From positions 1-39,412 of the forward strand of contig CACXGE010000103.1 of assembly GCA_902767135.1 (NCBI GenBank): a DNA stretch of 39,412 nt, in the 5' to 3' direction. Of this stretch, positions 30,553 to 39,331 are shown in pieces. Numbering within the stretch: position 1 is the first letter of the stretch; each line of letters starts with the position of its first letter. A model generated the notes under the pieces. The model searched no databases. It saw only the letters and a list, made by a program, of their open reading frames with translations, and was not told the DNA's origin. A program made the translations under genes and the position numbers. Source of the DNA: an uncultured Lachnospiraceae bacterium. GTDB taxonomy: Bacteria > Bacillota > Clostridia > Lachnospirales > Lachnospiraceae.

Positions 30553-30631
30553 TGTGTTTCCTCCTTAATAATCCCGGATGTTCTTAATACCTACTCTTTG
30601 GTAACAGAGGACCATCTCTTTTTCTCACAAC
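30553..30631 (-). ncRNA. rplS 5' leader (possible L19 leader RNA)
   Basis: About 79 bases separate the predicted transcription start from the rplS ATG. Firmicute rplS genes often carry an autoregulatory L19 leader. A partly paired stretch is visible but I cannot fold it reliably, so the assignment is by position. Confidence 0.35.
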
Positions 30632-30637
30632 CTCGAC

Positions 30638-30666
30638 ATTGTATCATATAGGCTGGCAAAAAGCAA
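30638..30666 (-). promoter_or_regulatory. rplS promoter inside the trmD-rplS gap
   Basis: Minus strand TTGCTT (30666-30661), 17 bases, TACAAT (30643-30638). Good spacing, and placed right after the trmD stop. Confidence 0.65.
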
Positions 30667-30681
30667 GAGATTTTTTGAAAT

Positions 30682-31452
30682 CTATATAATTTCTGGTAAC
30701 AGTTCCGCCTCATCTGCTTCCTGTTGTGCCAGATACTCCCTTAAAAACTCCTGTTCTTTCTTGGACAACACCGCATCCTTAATTAAATCCGGACGGTTCT
30801 GCACAGTTCGCATAATGGACTGTTCCCTTCTCCATTTCTCAATATTGGCATGGTGTCCTGACAATAACACCGGTGGCACCTGCTTTCCATTCCAAATCTC
30901 CGGTCTTGAATACTGTGGATATTCCAACAGGTTATCATGAAAGGTCTCAAACTCTGCGGAAGTGTCATTATGCAGCACATCCTCTAACAATCTGGAAATG
31001 GCATCTATCATAACCATTGCCGGAAGTTCTCCACCTGTCAACACATAATCACCGATAGATACATAGTCCGTAACAATTTCCTCCAAAACCCTCTCATCAA
31101 TTCCCTCATAGTGTCCGCACAGGAATACCAAATCCTCTTCCTTGGCAAACTCCTCTGCCATCTTCTGATGAAACGTTTTTCCCTGGGGAGTCATATAAAT
31201 TACCCGGGGGGGTCTCCCGATTTTTTCTTCCACATGGCGATAGGCATCATATACCGGCTGGGCCTGCATCACCATACCTGCACCACCACCATATGGATAA
31301 TCATCTACACGGTTATGCTTATTCTGGGTAAAATCTCTGATATTTACCGCTTCAATGGACAAAAGTCCCTTTTCCTTCGCCCTGCCAATAATACTGGTAT
31401 TCAAACCGTCCAGAACCATTTCCGGAAACAATGTCAAAATATGATAATTCAT
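30682..31452 (-). CDS. trmD: tRNA (guanine37-N1)-methyltransferase TrmD
   Basis: SPOUT-type methyltransferase that makes m1G37 in tRNAs, needed to prevent frameshifting. 256 residues. The motifs are HILTLFPEM at the start, YGGGAGMVMQ, GHYEGIDERV and the knot sequence IGDYVLTGGELP. The ATG at 31452 follows AGGAG by 8-9 bases. It lies 10 bases downstream of rimM, the usual pair. Confidence 0.97.
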   Translation of the reverse strand: MNYHILTLFPEMVLDGLNTSIIGRAKEKGLLSIEAVNIRDFTQNKHNRVDDYPYGGGAGMVMQAQPVYDAYRHVEEKIGRPPRVIYMTPQGKTFHQKMAEEFAKEEDLVFLCGHYEGIDERVLEEIVTDYVSIGDYVLTGGELPAMVMIDAISRLLEDVLHNDTSAEFETFHDNLLEYPQYSRPEIWNGKQVPPVLLSGHHANIEKWRREQSIMRTVQNRPDLIKDAVLSKKEQEFLREYLAQQEADEAELLPEII

Positions 31453-31462
31453 ACCTTCGCTC

Positions 31463-31972
31463 CTAATCAAGTAATCCTGGCATCACATGCACCAGAATCT
31501 TTTTTTCTTCTATATCTACCTTTAAAACACATTGTTTTATCGCCGGGAACAAAAGTTCCTTGCCATTCTCGTCTTCCACAATGTAAACATCATTTGCCCC
31601 TGTCTGCATTACATCGAGCAATGTGCCGAGCACCTTTCCCTCTTCATCTTCCACTGTGCTTCCAATCATGTCCGCAATAAAGTATTCATCTTTTTTTAAT
31701 TTCACAGCATTTTCTCTGGTGACAAACAGGCTTTTTCCTTTATATTTCTCTATATCATTAATGTTGTCAATACCTTTGAATTTCAAGATAACAAATTGCT
31801 TAAAAAACTTTACACCTTCTATCTGTAAGGTAAGCTGTTCCTTTCCGGTATCCAACACTACTTCTTTCAACTTTTTAAATCTATTTACATCATCAGTTGT
31901 AGGGAATACTTTCACCTCTCCACGTATTCCATGTGTAGAAGTAATTGCCCCTACTTGAAGTAAATCTTCCAT
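31463..31972 (-). CDS. rimM: 16S rRNA processing protein RimM
   Basis: Assembly factor of the 30S subunit head, binding S19. 169 residues, with the N-terminal RimM barrel ([20 protein letters not shown]) and the C-terminal PRC-barrel (about 95-165, [12 protein letters not shown] and [10 protein letters not shown]). It is downstream of khpA across a terminator-like hairpin at 32011-32041 and upstream of trmD. Confidence 0.97.
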   Translation of the reverse strand: MEDLLQVGAITSTHGIRGEVKVFPTTDDVNRFKKLKEVVLDTGKEQLTLQIEGVKFFKQFVILKFKGIDNINDIEKYKGKSLFVTRENAVKLKKDEYFIADMIGSTVEDEEGKVLGTLLDVMQTGANDVYIVEDENGKELLFPAIKQCVLKVDIEEKKILVHVMPGLLD

Positions 31973-32010
31973 AAATTCAATTCTCCTTAAAACCTATCAT
32001 TTCTCTGTGT

Positions 32011-32041
32011 AAAAAAGGCGTGTCTTTCGACACACCTTTCT
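32011..32041 (-). terminator. Internal terminator between khpA and rimM
   Basis: Minus strand AAAGGTGTGTC and GACACGCCTTT pair around GAAA, followed by TTTTTT. A partial terminator here would make rpsP-khpA more abundant than rimM-trmD. Confidence 0.85.
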
Positions 32042-32068
32042 ATCTTTACTGTGTTGATATTCCATTTT

Positions 32069-32299
32069 TTATTCTACAATATCCACAGTAACTTTCTTAT
32101 CTTCTCTCATAGCTGCTGCTTTCACAATGGCACGGATTGCTTTTGCGGCACGTCCCTGTTTACCAATGACTTTGCCCATATCTTCCTTTGCCACACGAAG
32201 TTCTAAGTGAAGTTCTCCATCTTTTTCCTTCTCTTCCACAACAACTGCGGAGGGATCGTCAACTAGTGATTTTGCAATAACTTCAACTAATTCTTTCAT
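32069..32299 (-). CDS. khpA: KH-domain RNA-binding protein KhpA (YlqC)
   Basis: 76-residue single KH-domain protein that binds RNA and in many Firmicutes pairs with KhpB/Jag to affect cell elongation and small RNAs. The GxxG loop is GKQG (in GKVIGKQGRAAKAIR). ATG 32299 lies 8 bases after GGAGG. A GTG start at 32314 would overlap that site and is rejected. It is just downstream of rpsP. Confidence 0.95.
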   Translation of the reverse strand: MKELVEVIAKSLVDDPSAVVVEEKEKDGELHLELRVAKEDMGKVIGKQGRAAKAIRAIVKAAAMREDKKVTVDIVE

Positions 32300-32320
32300 C
32301 TGTTTCGCCTCCACTAGCTA

Positions 32321-32566
32321 CTATTTTTCGATTCCTGCTAACTTGAAGATTTTTCCAACTACTTCTGTTGGCTGAGCACCATTTGCTAACCACTTCTTAG
32401 CTGCTTCTTCGTTTACGTGGAATTCGCTTGGATCCTTAGTTGGATCATAAGTACCGATTTCTTCGATGAACTTACCATCTCTAGGTGATCTAGAGTCTGC
32501 AACGATAATTCTATAGAAAGGAGCCTTCTTCTGTCCCATTCTTCTTAATCTGATTTTTACTGCCAT
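32321..32566 (-). CDS. rpsP: 30S ribosomal protein S16
   Basis: 81 residues, normal for S16. It begins [20 protein letters not shown] and has the family [10 protein letters not shown] and EIGTYDPT motifs. It is 33 bases downstream of ffh and has GGAGG before its ATG. Confidence 0.98.
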   Translation of the reverse strand: MAVKIRLRRMGQKKAPFYRIIVADSRSPRDGKFIEEIGTYDPTKDPSEFHVNEEAAKKWLANGAQPTEVVGKIFKLAGIEK

Positions 32567-32599
32567 GTCTTTTCACCTCCTTAAGGTATTTTCTTTATG

Positions 32600-33946
32600 T
32601 TAAAAAGGAAGTTTAAACTTACCTCTTTTACCACCGCGTCCTCCCAATAAGCCAGGCATCTGTTTCATCATTTTCTTCGTCTGCTCAAACTGTTTGATAA
32701 ATCGATTCACTTCTGCAATATCAACCCCTGCACCAGCAGCAATTCTGTGCTTTCTGGATGGATTTAACAAATCCGGGTTGGCTCTTTCTTTTGCAGTCAT
32801 GGAAAGAATAATGGCTTCTGTCTTTGCCAAAGCTTTCTCTCCTGCATCGGTATCTACATCTTTCATCTGCATGCCCATTCCCGGGAGCATATTCATGATA
32901 CTCGCAAGCCCGCCCATTTTTCTCATCTGACTCATACTCTCTAAATAATCGTTAAAGTCAAACTGGTTTTTCTTGAAGCGTTCTTCCATCTCCTTGGCTT
33001 TATCTTCATCGATTTCCGCCTGAGCTTTTTCAATTAAACTCATGACATCTCCCATTCCAAGAATTCTTGATGCCATTCTGTCTGGATAAAACTGTTCCAA
33101 ATCCGACAGTTTTTCTCCTGTTGCAGCATAGAATATTGGCTTTCCTGTCACTTCCCTGATGGAAAGTGCTGCACCACCTCTGGTATCACCATCTAATTTG
33201 GTAAGGATAACCCCATCTACACCAATTCTGTCGTTGAAAGTCTGTGCAACGTTTACCGCATCCTGTCCGGTCATGGCATCCACCACCAGTACCGTCTGAT
33301 GCACCTCCACCGCCTCACGAATATCAACAAGTTCCTGCATCATATCCTCATCTACATGAAGACGACCCGCAGTATCTATAATAACCAAGTTATTACCATT
33401 TTTCTCTGCGTGTTCCATAGCGGCTTTTACAATGTTCACCGGCTTATGGCTATCACCCATGGTAAACATGTCAACGTTTACCTTTTCCGCATTAATCTGC
33501 AACTGCTTAATGGCAGCGGGACGATAGATATCACACGCCACAAGCAAAGGCTTCTTACCTTTTTGTTTAAACTTTGCGGCTAACTTTGCAGCTGTGGTAG
33601 TTTTACCTGCACCCTGAAGACCTACCATCATAATCACCGTGGTTGCCTTTCCCGGCTGAAGTGCAATTTCTGTAGTCTCCGAACCCATAAGATGAATCAA
33701 TTCTTCATTTACAATCTTGATAACCATCTGTCCAGGATTCAAACCATTCATTACATCCTGACCTACTGCACGCTCCTGCACACTCTTCACAAATTTCTTT
33801 ACAACCTTGAAGTTTACGTCTGCCTCGAGCAAAGCCATCTTTACTTCCTTCAGGGCAACCTTAACGTCCTCTTCTGTCAAAAGACCTTTTCCGCGAAGTT
33901 TTTTGAATACATTTTGAAGTTTGTCTGTTAAGCTGTCAAATGCCAT
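32600..33946 (-). CDS. ffh: Signal recognition particle protein Ffh
   Basis: SRP54-family GTPase of 448 residues that binds signal sequences of nascent membrane proteins and 4.5S/6S RNA. It has an N domain (1-85), G domain with GLQGAGKTT at 109-117, DTAGR and TKLDGD, then a Met-rich M domain (about 300-440) containing MLPGMGMQM. Its ATG overlaps the ylxM stop by one base (TAATG). Confidence 0.98.
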   Translation of the reverse strand: MAFDSLTDKLQNVFKKLRGKGLLTEEDVKVALKEVKMALLEADVNFKVVKKFVKSVQERAVGQDVMNGLNPGQMVIKIVNEELIHLMGSETTEIALQPGKATTVIMMVGLQGAGKTTTAAKLAAKFKQKGKKPLLVACDIYRPAAIKQLQINAEKVNVDMFTMGDSHKPVNIVKAAMEHAEKNGNNLVIIDTAGRLHVDEDMMQELVDIREAVEVHQTVLVVDAMTGQDAVNVAQTFNDRIGVDGVILTKLDGDTRGGAALSIREVTGKPIFYAATGEKLSDLEQFYPDRMASRILGMGDVMSLIEKAQAEIDEDKAKEMEERFKKNQFDFNDYLESMSQMRKMGGLASIMNMLPGMGMQMKDVDTDAGEKALAKTEAIILSMTAKERANPDLLNPSRKHRIAAGAGVDIAEVNRFIKQFEQTKKMMKQMPGLLGGRGGKRGKFKLPF

Positions 33947-34290
33947 TATAATTCCTCCAAAATCTCATTGGAAATTTTTTCAATCTTTTCTACTAATTTA
34001 TCTTTTTCCAATGTCTCCTTTTGCTCCACAACCTTGTGAATCTGATGTACCTTATCCTTGATATGAAGAAACTTTTCCACCAAGTGAAGCTTCTCTTCAT
34101 ACCCCTGCAAAACCTTGTTGGTCCGTTTTAACTGATCATGCACACCCTGTCTGCTGATTCCTTTTTCTTCTGCCACTTCCGTGATAGAATAATCACTTAA
34201 AACAACATCCTCAAACAATTGTTTCTGATTGTCTGTCAGAAGTTCTCCATAGAAATCATAAAGTAGCGCCTGTTCCACAAATCTTTCCAT
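33946..34290 (-). CDS. ylxM: YlxM-family SRP-associated HTH protein
   Basis: 114-residue UPF0122 protein. A sigma-70 region 4-like helix-turn-helix (about 17-60; SITEVAEEKGISRQGVHDQL) is followed by a long helix. In Streptococcus the family member stimulates SRP activity. ATG 34290 is preferred over a GTG at 34299, because AGGTGA sits 5 bases before the ATG and overlaps the GTG. It is the first gene of the run and is translationally linked to ffh. Confidence 0.93.
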   Translation of the reverse strand: MERFVEQALLYDFYGELLTDNQKQLFEDVVLSDYSITEVAEEKGISRQGVHDQLKRTNKVLQGYEEKLHLVEKFLHIKDKVHQIHKVVEQKETLEKDKLVEKIEKISNEILEEL

Positions 34291-34355
34291 TTGTCTCACC
34301 TATGCTTTCCTATTTCACAAGTCACACGCTTTCACTGTTCCTTGGAACATTACTA

Positions 34356-34384
34356 AGGATACACGATTGTTTTTTGTTTGTCAA
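34356..34384 (-). promoter_or_regulatory. Promoter of the ylxM-ffh operon
   Basis: Minus strand TTGACA (34384-34379), 17 bases, TATCCT (34361-34356). Perfect -35, weaker -10. The start would be near 34349, about 59 bases before ylxM. Confidence 0.65.
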
Positions 34385-34433
34385 GTGTTTTTTCTTGACA
34401 ATTCAAAATATTCGCAAATATACGTATAGAGAT

Positions 34434-34464
34434 AAAAAACTCTGGGAACCCCCCAGAGTTTTTC
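34434..34464 (-). terminator. Terminator of the chemoreceptor gene
   Basis: AAAAACTCTGGG (34435-34446) pairs with CCCAGAGTTTTT (34452-34463). On the minus strand it follows the chemoreceptor stop by about 40 bases and ends in a T run. Confidence 0.88.
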
Positions 34465-34506
34465 TCCTATCTCATTATTAAATTGTTTCGCATTCTTTTT
34501 CACAAT

Positions 34507-35322
34507 TTATTTTGAAATATTCTCTTTTAAATTTTTTACTAATTCCACCGTCTTCTCCAGTGCTTCCTTAATAGAATTGATGTTGCCAATGTGTTGCTGT
34601 GCCACATTGTTGGCATCATTGGTGGATGAAATAATAATTCGCAAATGTTCAATAATAACACCTAGTGTATTCTTGATTTCTCCAGCGGAATTTCCACTTT
34701 CCTTTGCTAATTTTCCCATCTCTGTAGCAACCACCGCAAAGCCTCTTCCTGCTTCGCCACTTCTTGCTGCTTCTATGGATGCATTCAGTGCCAATATATT
34801 AGACTGGGACGCATTGCCACTTATCTTATTTACTACAGATGCTGCATTGGTAACATCTGTTTCTGCTTCTGTGGTAATCTTTGTCATATCTATCAACATA
34901 TTTGCTAATTGTTCAAAACCACTCACAACTTCCTGCAAGCTGTCACTGATCTTTTCTACAGATGTCTCAAATTCATCCACCACGTTTTTCATATCTTCCA
35001 CATCCCGTACTGCAACGGTAATTGCAAGACAACCCACTACCTGATGTCCGTCCTTGATAGGAATCAATTTTCCTTTTAAAGCCACCCCAGCTGCATCCTT
35101 TGGTAAGGTGTTTTCTATCACGACGCCCTTTGCAATACATCTGTCAAAGGCTCCTGTAGGGTCCTCCATTTTATCACCTATATCCATTCCATCTGCCTTG
35201 TATGGTCCTGAAAATGCCAGAATAACCCCTTCCTTGTCCATGACCGACGCAAAGGAATCCTCCCCTTGTGCTGTCCTGATATACTCTAATGCATCAACTA
35301 CCATTTCTAATTTTTCATTCAT
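34507..35322 (-). CDS. Small cytosolic methyl-accepting chemotaxis protein
   Basis: 271 residues, with no membrane segment. An N-terminal sensory part (about 1-110) looks PAS/Cache-like ([19 protein letters not shown]). A coiled-coil (about 113-150) leads to the conserved receptor tip ([20 protein letters not shown] near 176-195), which contacts CheA and CheW, and only about 75 residues follow. The signalling region is shorter than in standard receptors, so methylation helices are brief or absent. GGAGGAG lies before the ATG. TAAA-N17-GCGTTTAT upstream is a poor sigma-28 match. The signal sensed is unknown. Confidence 0.88.
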   Translation of the reverse strand: MNEKLEMVVDALEYIRTAQGEDSFASVMDKEGVILAFSGPYKADGMDIGDKMEDPTGAFDRCIAKGVVIENTLPKDAAGVALKGKLIPIKDGHQVVGCLAITVAVRDVEDMKNVVDEFETSVEKISDSLQEVVSGFEQLANMLIDMTKITTEAETDVTNAASVVNKISGNASQSNILALNASIEAARSGEAGRGFAVVATEMGKLAKESGNSAGEIKNTLGVIIEHLRIIISSTNDANNVAQQHIGNINSIKEALEKTVELVKNLKENISK

Positions 35323-35507
35323 ATGTAACTCCTCCTATGCCTTCATTATTCTAAGTAATTGTAAATAAACGCTGTCCCTTTATCATACCTTTAAATACAA
35401 TATCTGAATACTATTATACATTATTTTATATATTTTTCAAGCTTTTCCATAAATGTTATCATTATTTTTTCTGTCAGCTTTTTATTTTTGTGCACATTGC
35501 ACTAGCT

Positions 35508-36413
35508 TTAGCTGGCTTTCTCTTTATTTCTCGTTCCAGTTTTTGAAAGCATAATTAGGCAAACCAACCCTATAACCGCCATTGGCAACATGGAAATCAC
35601 ACCAAATCTGCTCTCAACTTCCGGCAGACATTTCTCATTTACCATAAATGCCAGAATGGAGGTTCCACTGTTATTCACAGCATGGGCAAAGGCTGCCGGC
35701 CACACAGAATTGCTTTTTTTCGTTAATAATGTAAGAAAAGCATTCTCAAAAATGGTAAACACTGTAAATACCAACATTCCAATCCAGGGTGCTCCCCAGT
35801 AGTCCAGTCCAAAATTATGACCAAAACAGATTCCTACATAGTGCCATGCTCCCCAGATGATTCCGCCAAGCACTACACTTTTTACAGGACCAAATATTTT
35901 TTCTAACTTTGGCATCATATATCCACGCCAGCCAAGTTCCTCCCCTAACCCTCCGAAAGAAAGCATAATACTGTTCCCCAATCCCACCATTGGAATCATC
36001 CACAAAATTGGTCTGATTTCCTTGTCTACCTTTGCCAAATCGATACTTTCCGGAAACAACACACCATCCATCAAAATTCCAAGTTCTCTGGTAAGCCAGG
36101 GCAGAAATATTGCCGCAGCCAGAACCAGAATCGTGGATTTTTTCAAATCCAGTCCCAGTTTCAGGGAATTTTCTCCTGTCAGTGCAAGCCCTTCTCTGGT
36201 AAACATCCTGGTAAGCAACACTGCAATGGTGGGAGTCAGCATACTGTAGGCCAATAAAAAGGAAGTGCTATCTCTCATCTGCCCCTCACCATCATAATAA
36301 GAACTGTTCAAGAAAAAAATAAGTTGCGGTATCAACGCCAATGCAAAAGCCAGTCCCAGAAATATCCAAAGCCTCGCTTTTTCAATTGTTTCCATTGTAT
36401 TTTCTTTACTCAT
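35508..36413 (-). CDS. CPBP-family intramembrane metalloprotease
   Basis: 301-residue polytopic protein of the CPBP/Abi family. The motifs are EELGWRGYMMPKL (Glu-Glu and Arg), WHYVGICFGH and AFAHAVNNSG, providing Glu and His metal ligands in the membrane. About eight hydrophobic segments are present. ATG 36413 is 9 bases from GGGAGG; a GTG at 36419 is closer than usual. It overlaps the end of the upstream permease gene by 8 bases. In this setting such proteins often give self-protection or process small peptides, but no peptide gene is visible. Confidence 0.88.
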   Translation of the reverse strand: MSKENTMETIEKARLWIFLGLAFALALIPQLIFFLNSSYYDGEGQMRDSTSFLLAYSMLTPTIAVLLTRMFTREGLALTGENSLKLGLDLKKSTILVLAAAIFLPWLTRELGILMDGVLFPESIDLAKVDKEIRPILWMIPMVGLGNSIMLSFGGLGEELGWRGYMMPKLEKIFGPVKSVVLGGIIWGAWHYVGICFGHNFGLDYWGAPWIGMLVFTVFTIFENAFLTLLTKKSNSVWPAAFAHAVNNSGTSILAFMVNEKCLPEVESRFGVISMLPMAVIGLVCLIMLSKTGTRNKEKAS

Positions 36414-37125
36414 ATTCACTTACCTCCCCAACTTTAAAATGCTTCAAAGTAAAACGATAGGATAAATAATAGATGCCAAGAACGAACCAAAAAACGTTGG
36501 TAATTACTGCCACAATGATGTTTTTGTGTTTCATCATAAAGGCAGACAAATCCAGATTATCCGGATTCACAAATAAAAATACCGGGAGCAATGCCAGCAT
36601 AATAAGCATGATAATGGTGGTGTTTACCTCTCCTGCTTTCTTCACACCTAAAAGCAGATACACAGGAAACTGCACGGAATGGAACAGCAAAAAGACAAGC
36701 ATCAAACCCATTCTGACAATATTTTCCTGTTGTACATTTTCTATCATCTGCTGGTCTGTGGCACCTATCATAAACGCCATGGATAAAATGTAAATCCCGC
36801 TAAGCAATACATAATAAACCACCAAAAATAAAACATACTTTGAAGCCACAAAATCTTTCTTTGCAAAAGGAAGGCTAAGCATATACTTTTTTGACTTGCT
36901 CTTTTCATCTTGCCCGAAAATATAATTCAACGACATGGTGGGGAACACAACCAAAACTGCCGAAACCACAGAATACAGAAAATACAGCAAGATATCTGCA
37001 TATTCCCAGCGTCCCCCCGGAAGTGTAATCCGAAGTCCCACATATACTACTACAAATACCACCAGGGCAATACTAAACCACTTTCCTTTTATTGCAAGAA
37101 AATCCTTATACAATAATCCCTTCAT
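36406..37125 (-). CDS. ABC-2 type transporter permease
   Basis: 239-residue membrane protein with six hydrophobic segments, starting MKGLLYKDFLAIKGKW, the common start of ABC-2 permeases of the YtrC/BcrB-like group. No catalytic motif is expected. It follows the other permease by 32 bases and overlaps the CPBP gene. It probably forms a heteromeric channel with the 37158-37931 product, powered by the ATPase at 37945. Confidence 0.88.
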   Translation of the reverse strand: MKGLLYKDFLAIKGKWFSIALVVFVVVYVGLRITLPGGRWEYADILLYFLYSVVSAVLVVFPTMSLNYIFGQDEKSKSKKYMLSLPFAKKDFVASKYVLFLVVYYVLLSGIYILSMAFMIGATDQQMIENVQQENIVRMGLMLVFLLFHSVQFPVYLLLGVKKAGEVNTTIIMLIMLALLPVFLFVNPDNLDLSAFMMKHKNIIVAVITNVFWFVLGIYYLSYRFTLKHFKVGEVSEYE

Positions 37126-37157
37126 TTACAGCCATTCTCCTTTCCTATAATAATTCC

Positions 37158-37931
37158 CTATAACTTTCCAGTTTTCCGTTCCAGAGCCTTTACTGACAGA
37201 AAATAAGAAATTACAAGACACACCACTGCTGCAAACACAAAAATAAATACGTCATAAGTCCCCTCACGTAAAAAAACATAGAATTTATCCGCTACCATAT
37301 TGAATGTTTTCTCTATTTCTTCCTCCGACATGGGAAGCATCACACTTACAATATAACCGTACAAGACTACCAGCACTCCCAAAAACAGAACTGTGGTTAC
37401 CATGGTGCTTTTTCTTCCCCCTGCGCAATAGTCGGCACACAGAACTATACTCATAAAAGCAATCATGCACATAGACAGAATTACAATGATACGAGCCACC
37501 ATAAACATGGTATACATATCCGAAAATAACACAAGAAGTGTTCCCGCCAAAAAAGAACATACACTCCCCAAACCTATGTACAGCAAAGCAACAATATAGC
37601 GGCTTGCCACCTTTTTATAATTATTTACAGGTATGACATAGAACACTTTTTCAAAGGACGCTTTACTATCTGAAACAAAACATTCTGTCACCATTTCCCC
37701 CAGGGCAATGGGAATGAACAAACCCACCAGAATAGCTATATCATAGGTAAGGACAGATAATGTTGCTGCCTCTTTTGCATCGCCTACCTGGGACAAAACC
37801 AGTGCTACATTCCCATACTTACTGCTCAATATAAAAAGCAGGCTGACAACAGCCACACTAATAGTAGCCCTGATAAAAATAAGTATCTGCTTTTTCAGAC
37901 AATACAAATCTTTGATTAACAATCCCTTCAT
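37158..37931 (-). CDS. ABC-2 type transporter permease
   Basis: 257-residue membrane protein with about six hydrophobic segments. It begins MKGLLIKDLYCLKKQILIF, like its neighbour, so the two permeases are related. It starts 13 bases after the ATPase gene. The substrate is unknown; GntR-linked systems of this shape often respond to cell-wall antibiotics. Confidence 0.88.
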   Translation of the reverse strand: MKGLLIKDLYCLKKQILIFIRATISVAVVSLLFILSSKYGNVALVLSQVGDAKEAATLSVLTYDIAILVGLFIPIALGEMVTECFVSDSKASFEKVFYVIPVNNYKKVASRYIVALLYIGLGSVCSFLAGTLLVLFSDMYTMFMVARIIVILSMCMIAFMSIVLCADYCAGGRKSTMVTTVLFLGVLVVLYGYIVSVMLPMSEEEIEKTFNMVADKFYVFLREGTYDVFIFVFAAVVCLVISYFLSVKALERKTGKL

Positions 37932-37944
37932 AACTACTCCCCCT

Positions 37945-38829
37945 TTACTGCTTTCTATTTACATAAAACACCATAATATCATCCAGACTTGCTTTATCCA
38001 TAGGGATACCCGGGTATTTTTTCTCACATTCTTTCCTGTTGTTTACCAGAATATCTACACCAAAGACGGATTTGGTGGAAGAAATGATATCTTTAGATGC
38101 AATCTTTTCCACATCACTTTTTTTACATTTTAAAATTCCATGTTCTTCTAATAGTTCATCTTTCTCTCCGCTGAGTATGATTTTTCCTCCATTGATAAAC
38201 ACAATCATATCCGCTATCTTTTCCAAATCTGAGGTGATATGAGATGAGAGCATAATTGAGTTTTCTTCCTCTAAGACATACTCCTGAAATAGGGATAAAA
38301 TCTCACTTCTGACGATGGGGTCCAGTCCACTGGTAGGTTCATCCATAATAAGCAGCTTTGCCTTGTGACTCATTGCAACGGCAATCTGTAGTTTCATTCT
38401 CATACCTCTAGAAAAAGTTCCACATTTTTTATTTGCCGGCAATGATAATTTTTTTAACAGGGAGAAAAATTCTTCCTCCTGCCAGTTTTTATAGATATGT
38501 TTCATCATGGTAGAAATCTGTTTTGGTGTCATAAATTCATGAAATCCCATTTCATCATATACCACCCCGATATCTTCCTTTAATTCCGGATGATCCACTA
38601 CATCCTGACCAAAGATTTTGATTTCCCCGCTATCTTTTTTTATCACATCTAACATTGCCTGAATGGTTGTGGTTTTTCCCGCACCGTTTTGTCCAATAAA
38701 TCCACAGATACATCCAACTGGCACTCGAAACGATACATTCTCCAGTTTAAAACCGCCATAATCCTTTGTTAAATTACTGACCTCAATTACATATTCTTCA
38801 TATTCCTTTTCATATGAATTTTTTTCCAT
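37945..38829 (-). CDS. ABC transporter ATP-binding protein
   Basis: 294-residue ATPase. The Walker A GQNGAGKTTT is at 46-55. The signature FSRGMRMKLQIAVAM (variant of LSGGQ), Walker B LLIMDEPTSGLD and the H-loop SSHI follow, with a C-terminal extension of about 70 residues. It drives the two ABC-2 permeases encoded downstream and is itself 29 bases after the GntR gene. Confidence 0.95.
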   Translation of the reverse strand: MEKNSYEKEYEEYVIEVSNLTKDYGGFKLENVSFRVPVGCICGFIGQNGAGKTTTIQAMLDVIKKDSGEIKIFGQDVVDHPELKEDIGVVYDEMGFHEFMTPKQISTMMKHIYKNWQEEEFFSLLKKLSLPANKKCGTFSRGMRMKLQIAVAMSHKAKLLIMDEPTSGLDPIVRSEILSLFQEYVLEEENSIMLSSHITSDLEKIADMIVFINGGKIILSGEKDELLEEHGILKCKKSDVEKIASKDIISSTKSVFGVDILVNNRKECEKKYPGIPMDKASLDDIMVFYVNRKQ

Positions 38830-38858
38830 AGTTTTACCTTCCTTTCCATATTTTTTAT

Positions 38859-39236
38859 TTACTCCCTTTCCTCATACAGGATATGCAGCATCTCTTCCAC
38901 TTCCTGCTGGGAAATTCCTGCTACATCCGCCTTTTCCAGAACCATTTCCAAATAATTTTGAATCTCGTACAAGATTTGTTCCTTCAAAGCCTCTTTGTTT
39001 ACTCCTTTCACAAAACTGCCCTTTCCGGTGTAGGACTCTATATATCCCTCCCGTTCCAGTTCTTCATAGGAACGCTTTGTTGTGATAATGCTCACCTTTA
39101 ATTCCTTTGCCAGCAGTCTCATAGAGGGAAGGGCTTCTCCCTCCTTTAAATCTCCTGACACAATCTGGGCTTTTATCTGTTCTTTTATCTGTTCATAAAT
39201 TGGTGCATCGGATTGATTCGATATAATAATATCCAT
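38859..39236 (-). CDS. GntR-family regulator (YtrA type)
   Basis: 125-residue regulator with an N-terminal winged helix (about 5-70: IYEQIKEQIKAQIVSG, LPSMRLLAKELKVS, GKGSFV) and a short helical C terminus with no large ligand domain. This is the YtrA subfamily that controls ABC transporters. It is the first gene of the operon; ATG 39236 follows GAGGTG. A long palindrome overlaps its promoter, so autorepression is likely. Confidence 0.92.
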   Translation of the reverse strand: MDIIISNQSDAPIYEQIKEQIKAQIVSGDLKEGEALPSMRLLAKELKVSIITTKRSYEELEREGYIESYTGKGSFVKGVNKEALKEQILYEIQNYLEMVLEKADVAGISQQEVEEMLHILYEERE

Positions 39237-39250
39237 AGTTTCACCTCGCA

Positions 39251-39283
39251 ATATATTGTATATATATCATATATACAATATAT
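39251..39283. promoter_or_regulatory. Palindromic operator of the GntR-ABC operon
   Basis: ATATATTGTATATA (39251-39264) and its exact reverse complement (39270-39283) around 5 bases. It covers the -10 and most of the spacer of the promoter at 39294-39266. The core TATTGTATA is like sites of YtrA-type repressors, but I have no direct match. Confidence 0.8.
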
Positions 39284-39294
39284 ATTTTTGTCAA
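39266..39294 (-). promoter_or_regulatory. Promoter of the GntR-ABC operon
   Basis: Minus strand TTGACA (39294-39289), 17 bases, TATGAT (39271-39266). The start would be near 39259, inside the palindrome. Confidence 0.8.
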
Positions 39295-39331
39295 GATGTT
39301 TTTGCATAATAAAAAAGGTGGGATATTGATA

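Noticed and set aside
35323..35400. Sigma-28 promoter for the chemoreceptor
   Set aside because: The best candidate, TAAA-N17-GCGTTTAT, departs from the consensus in the -10 and in spacing.
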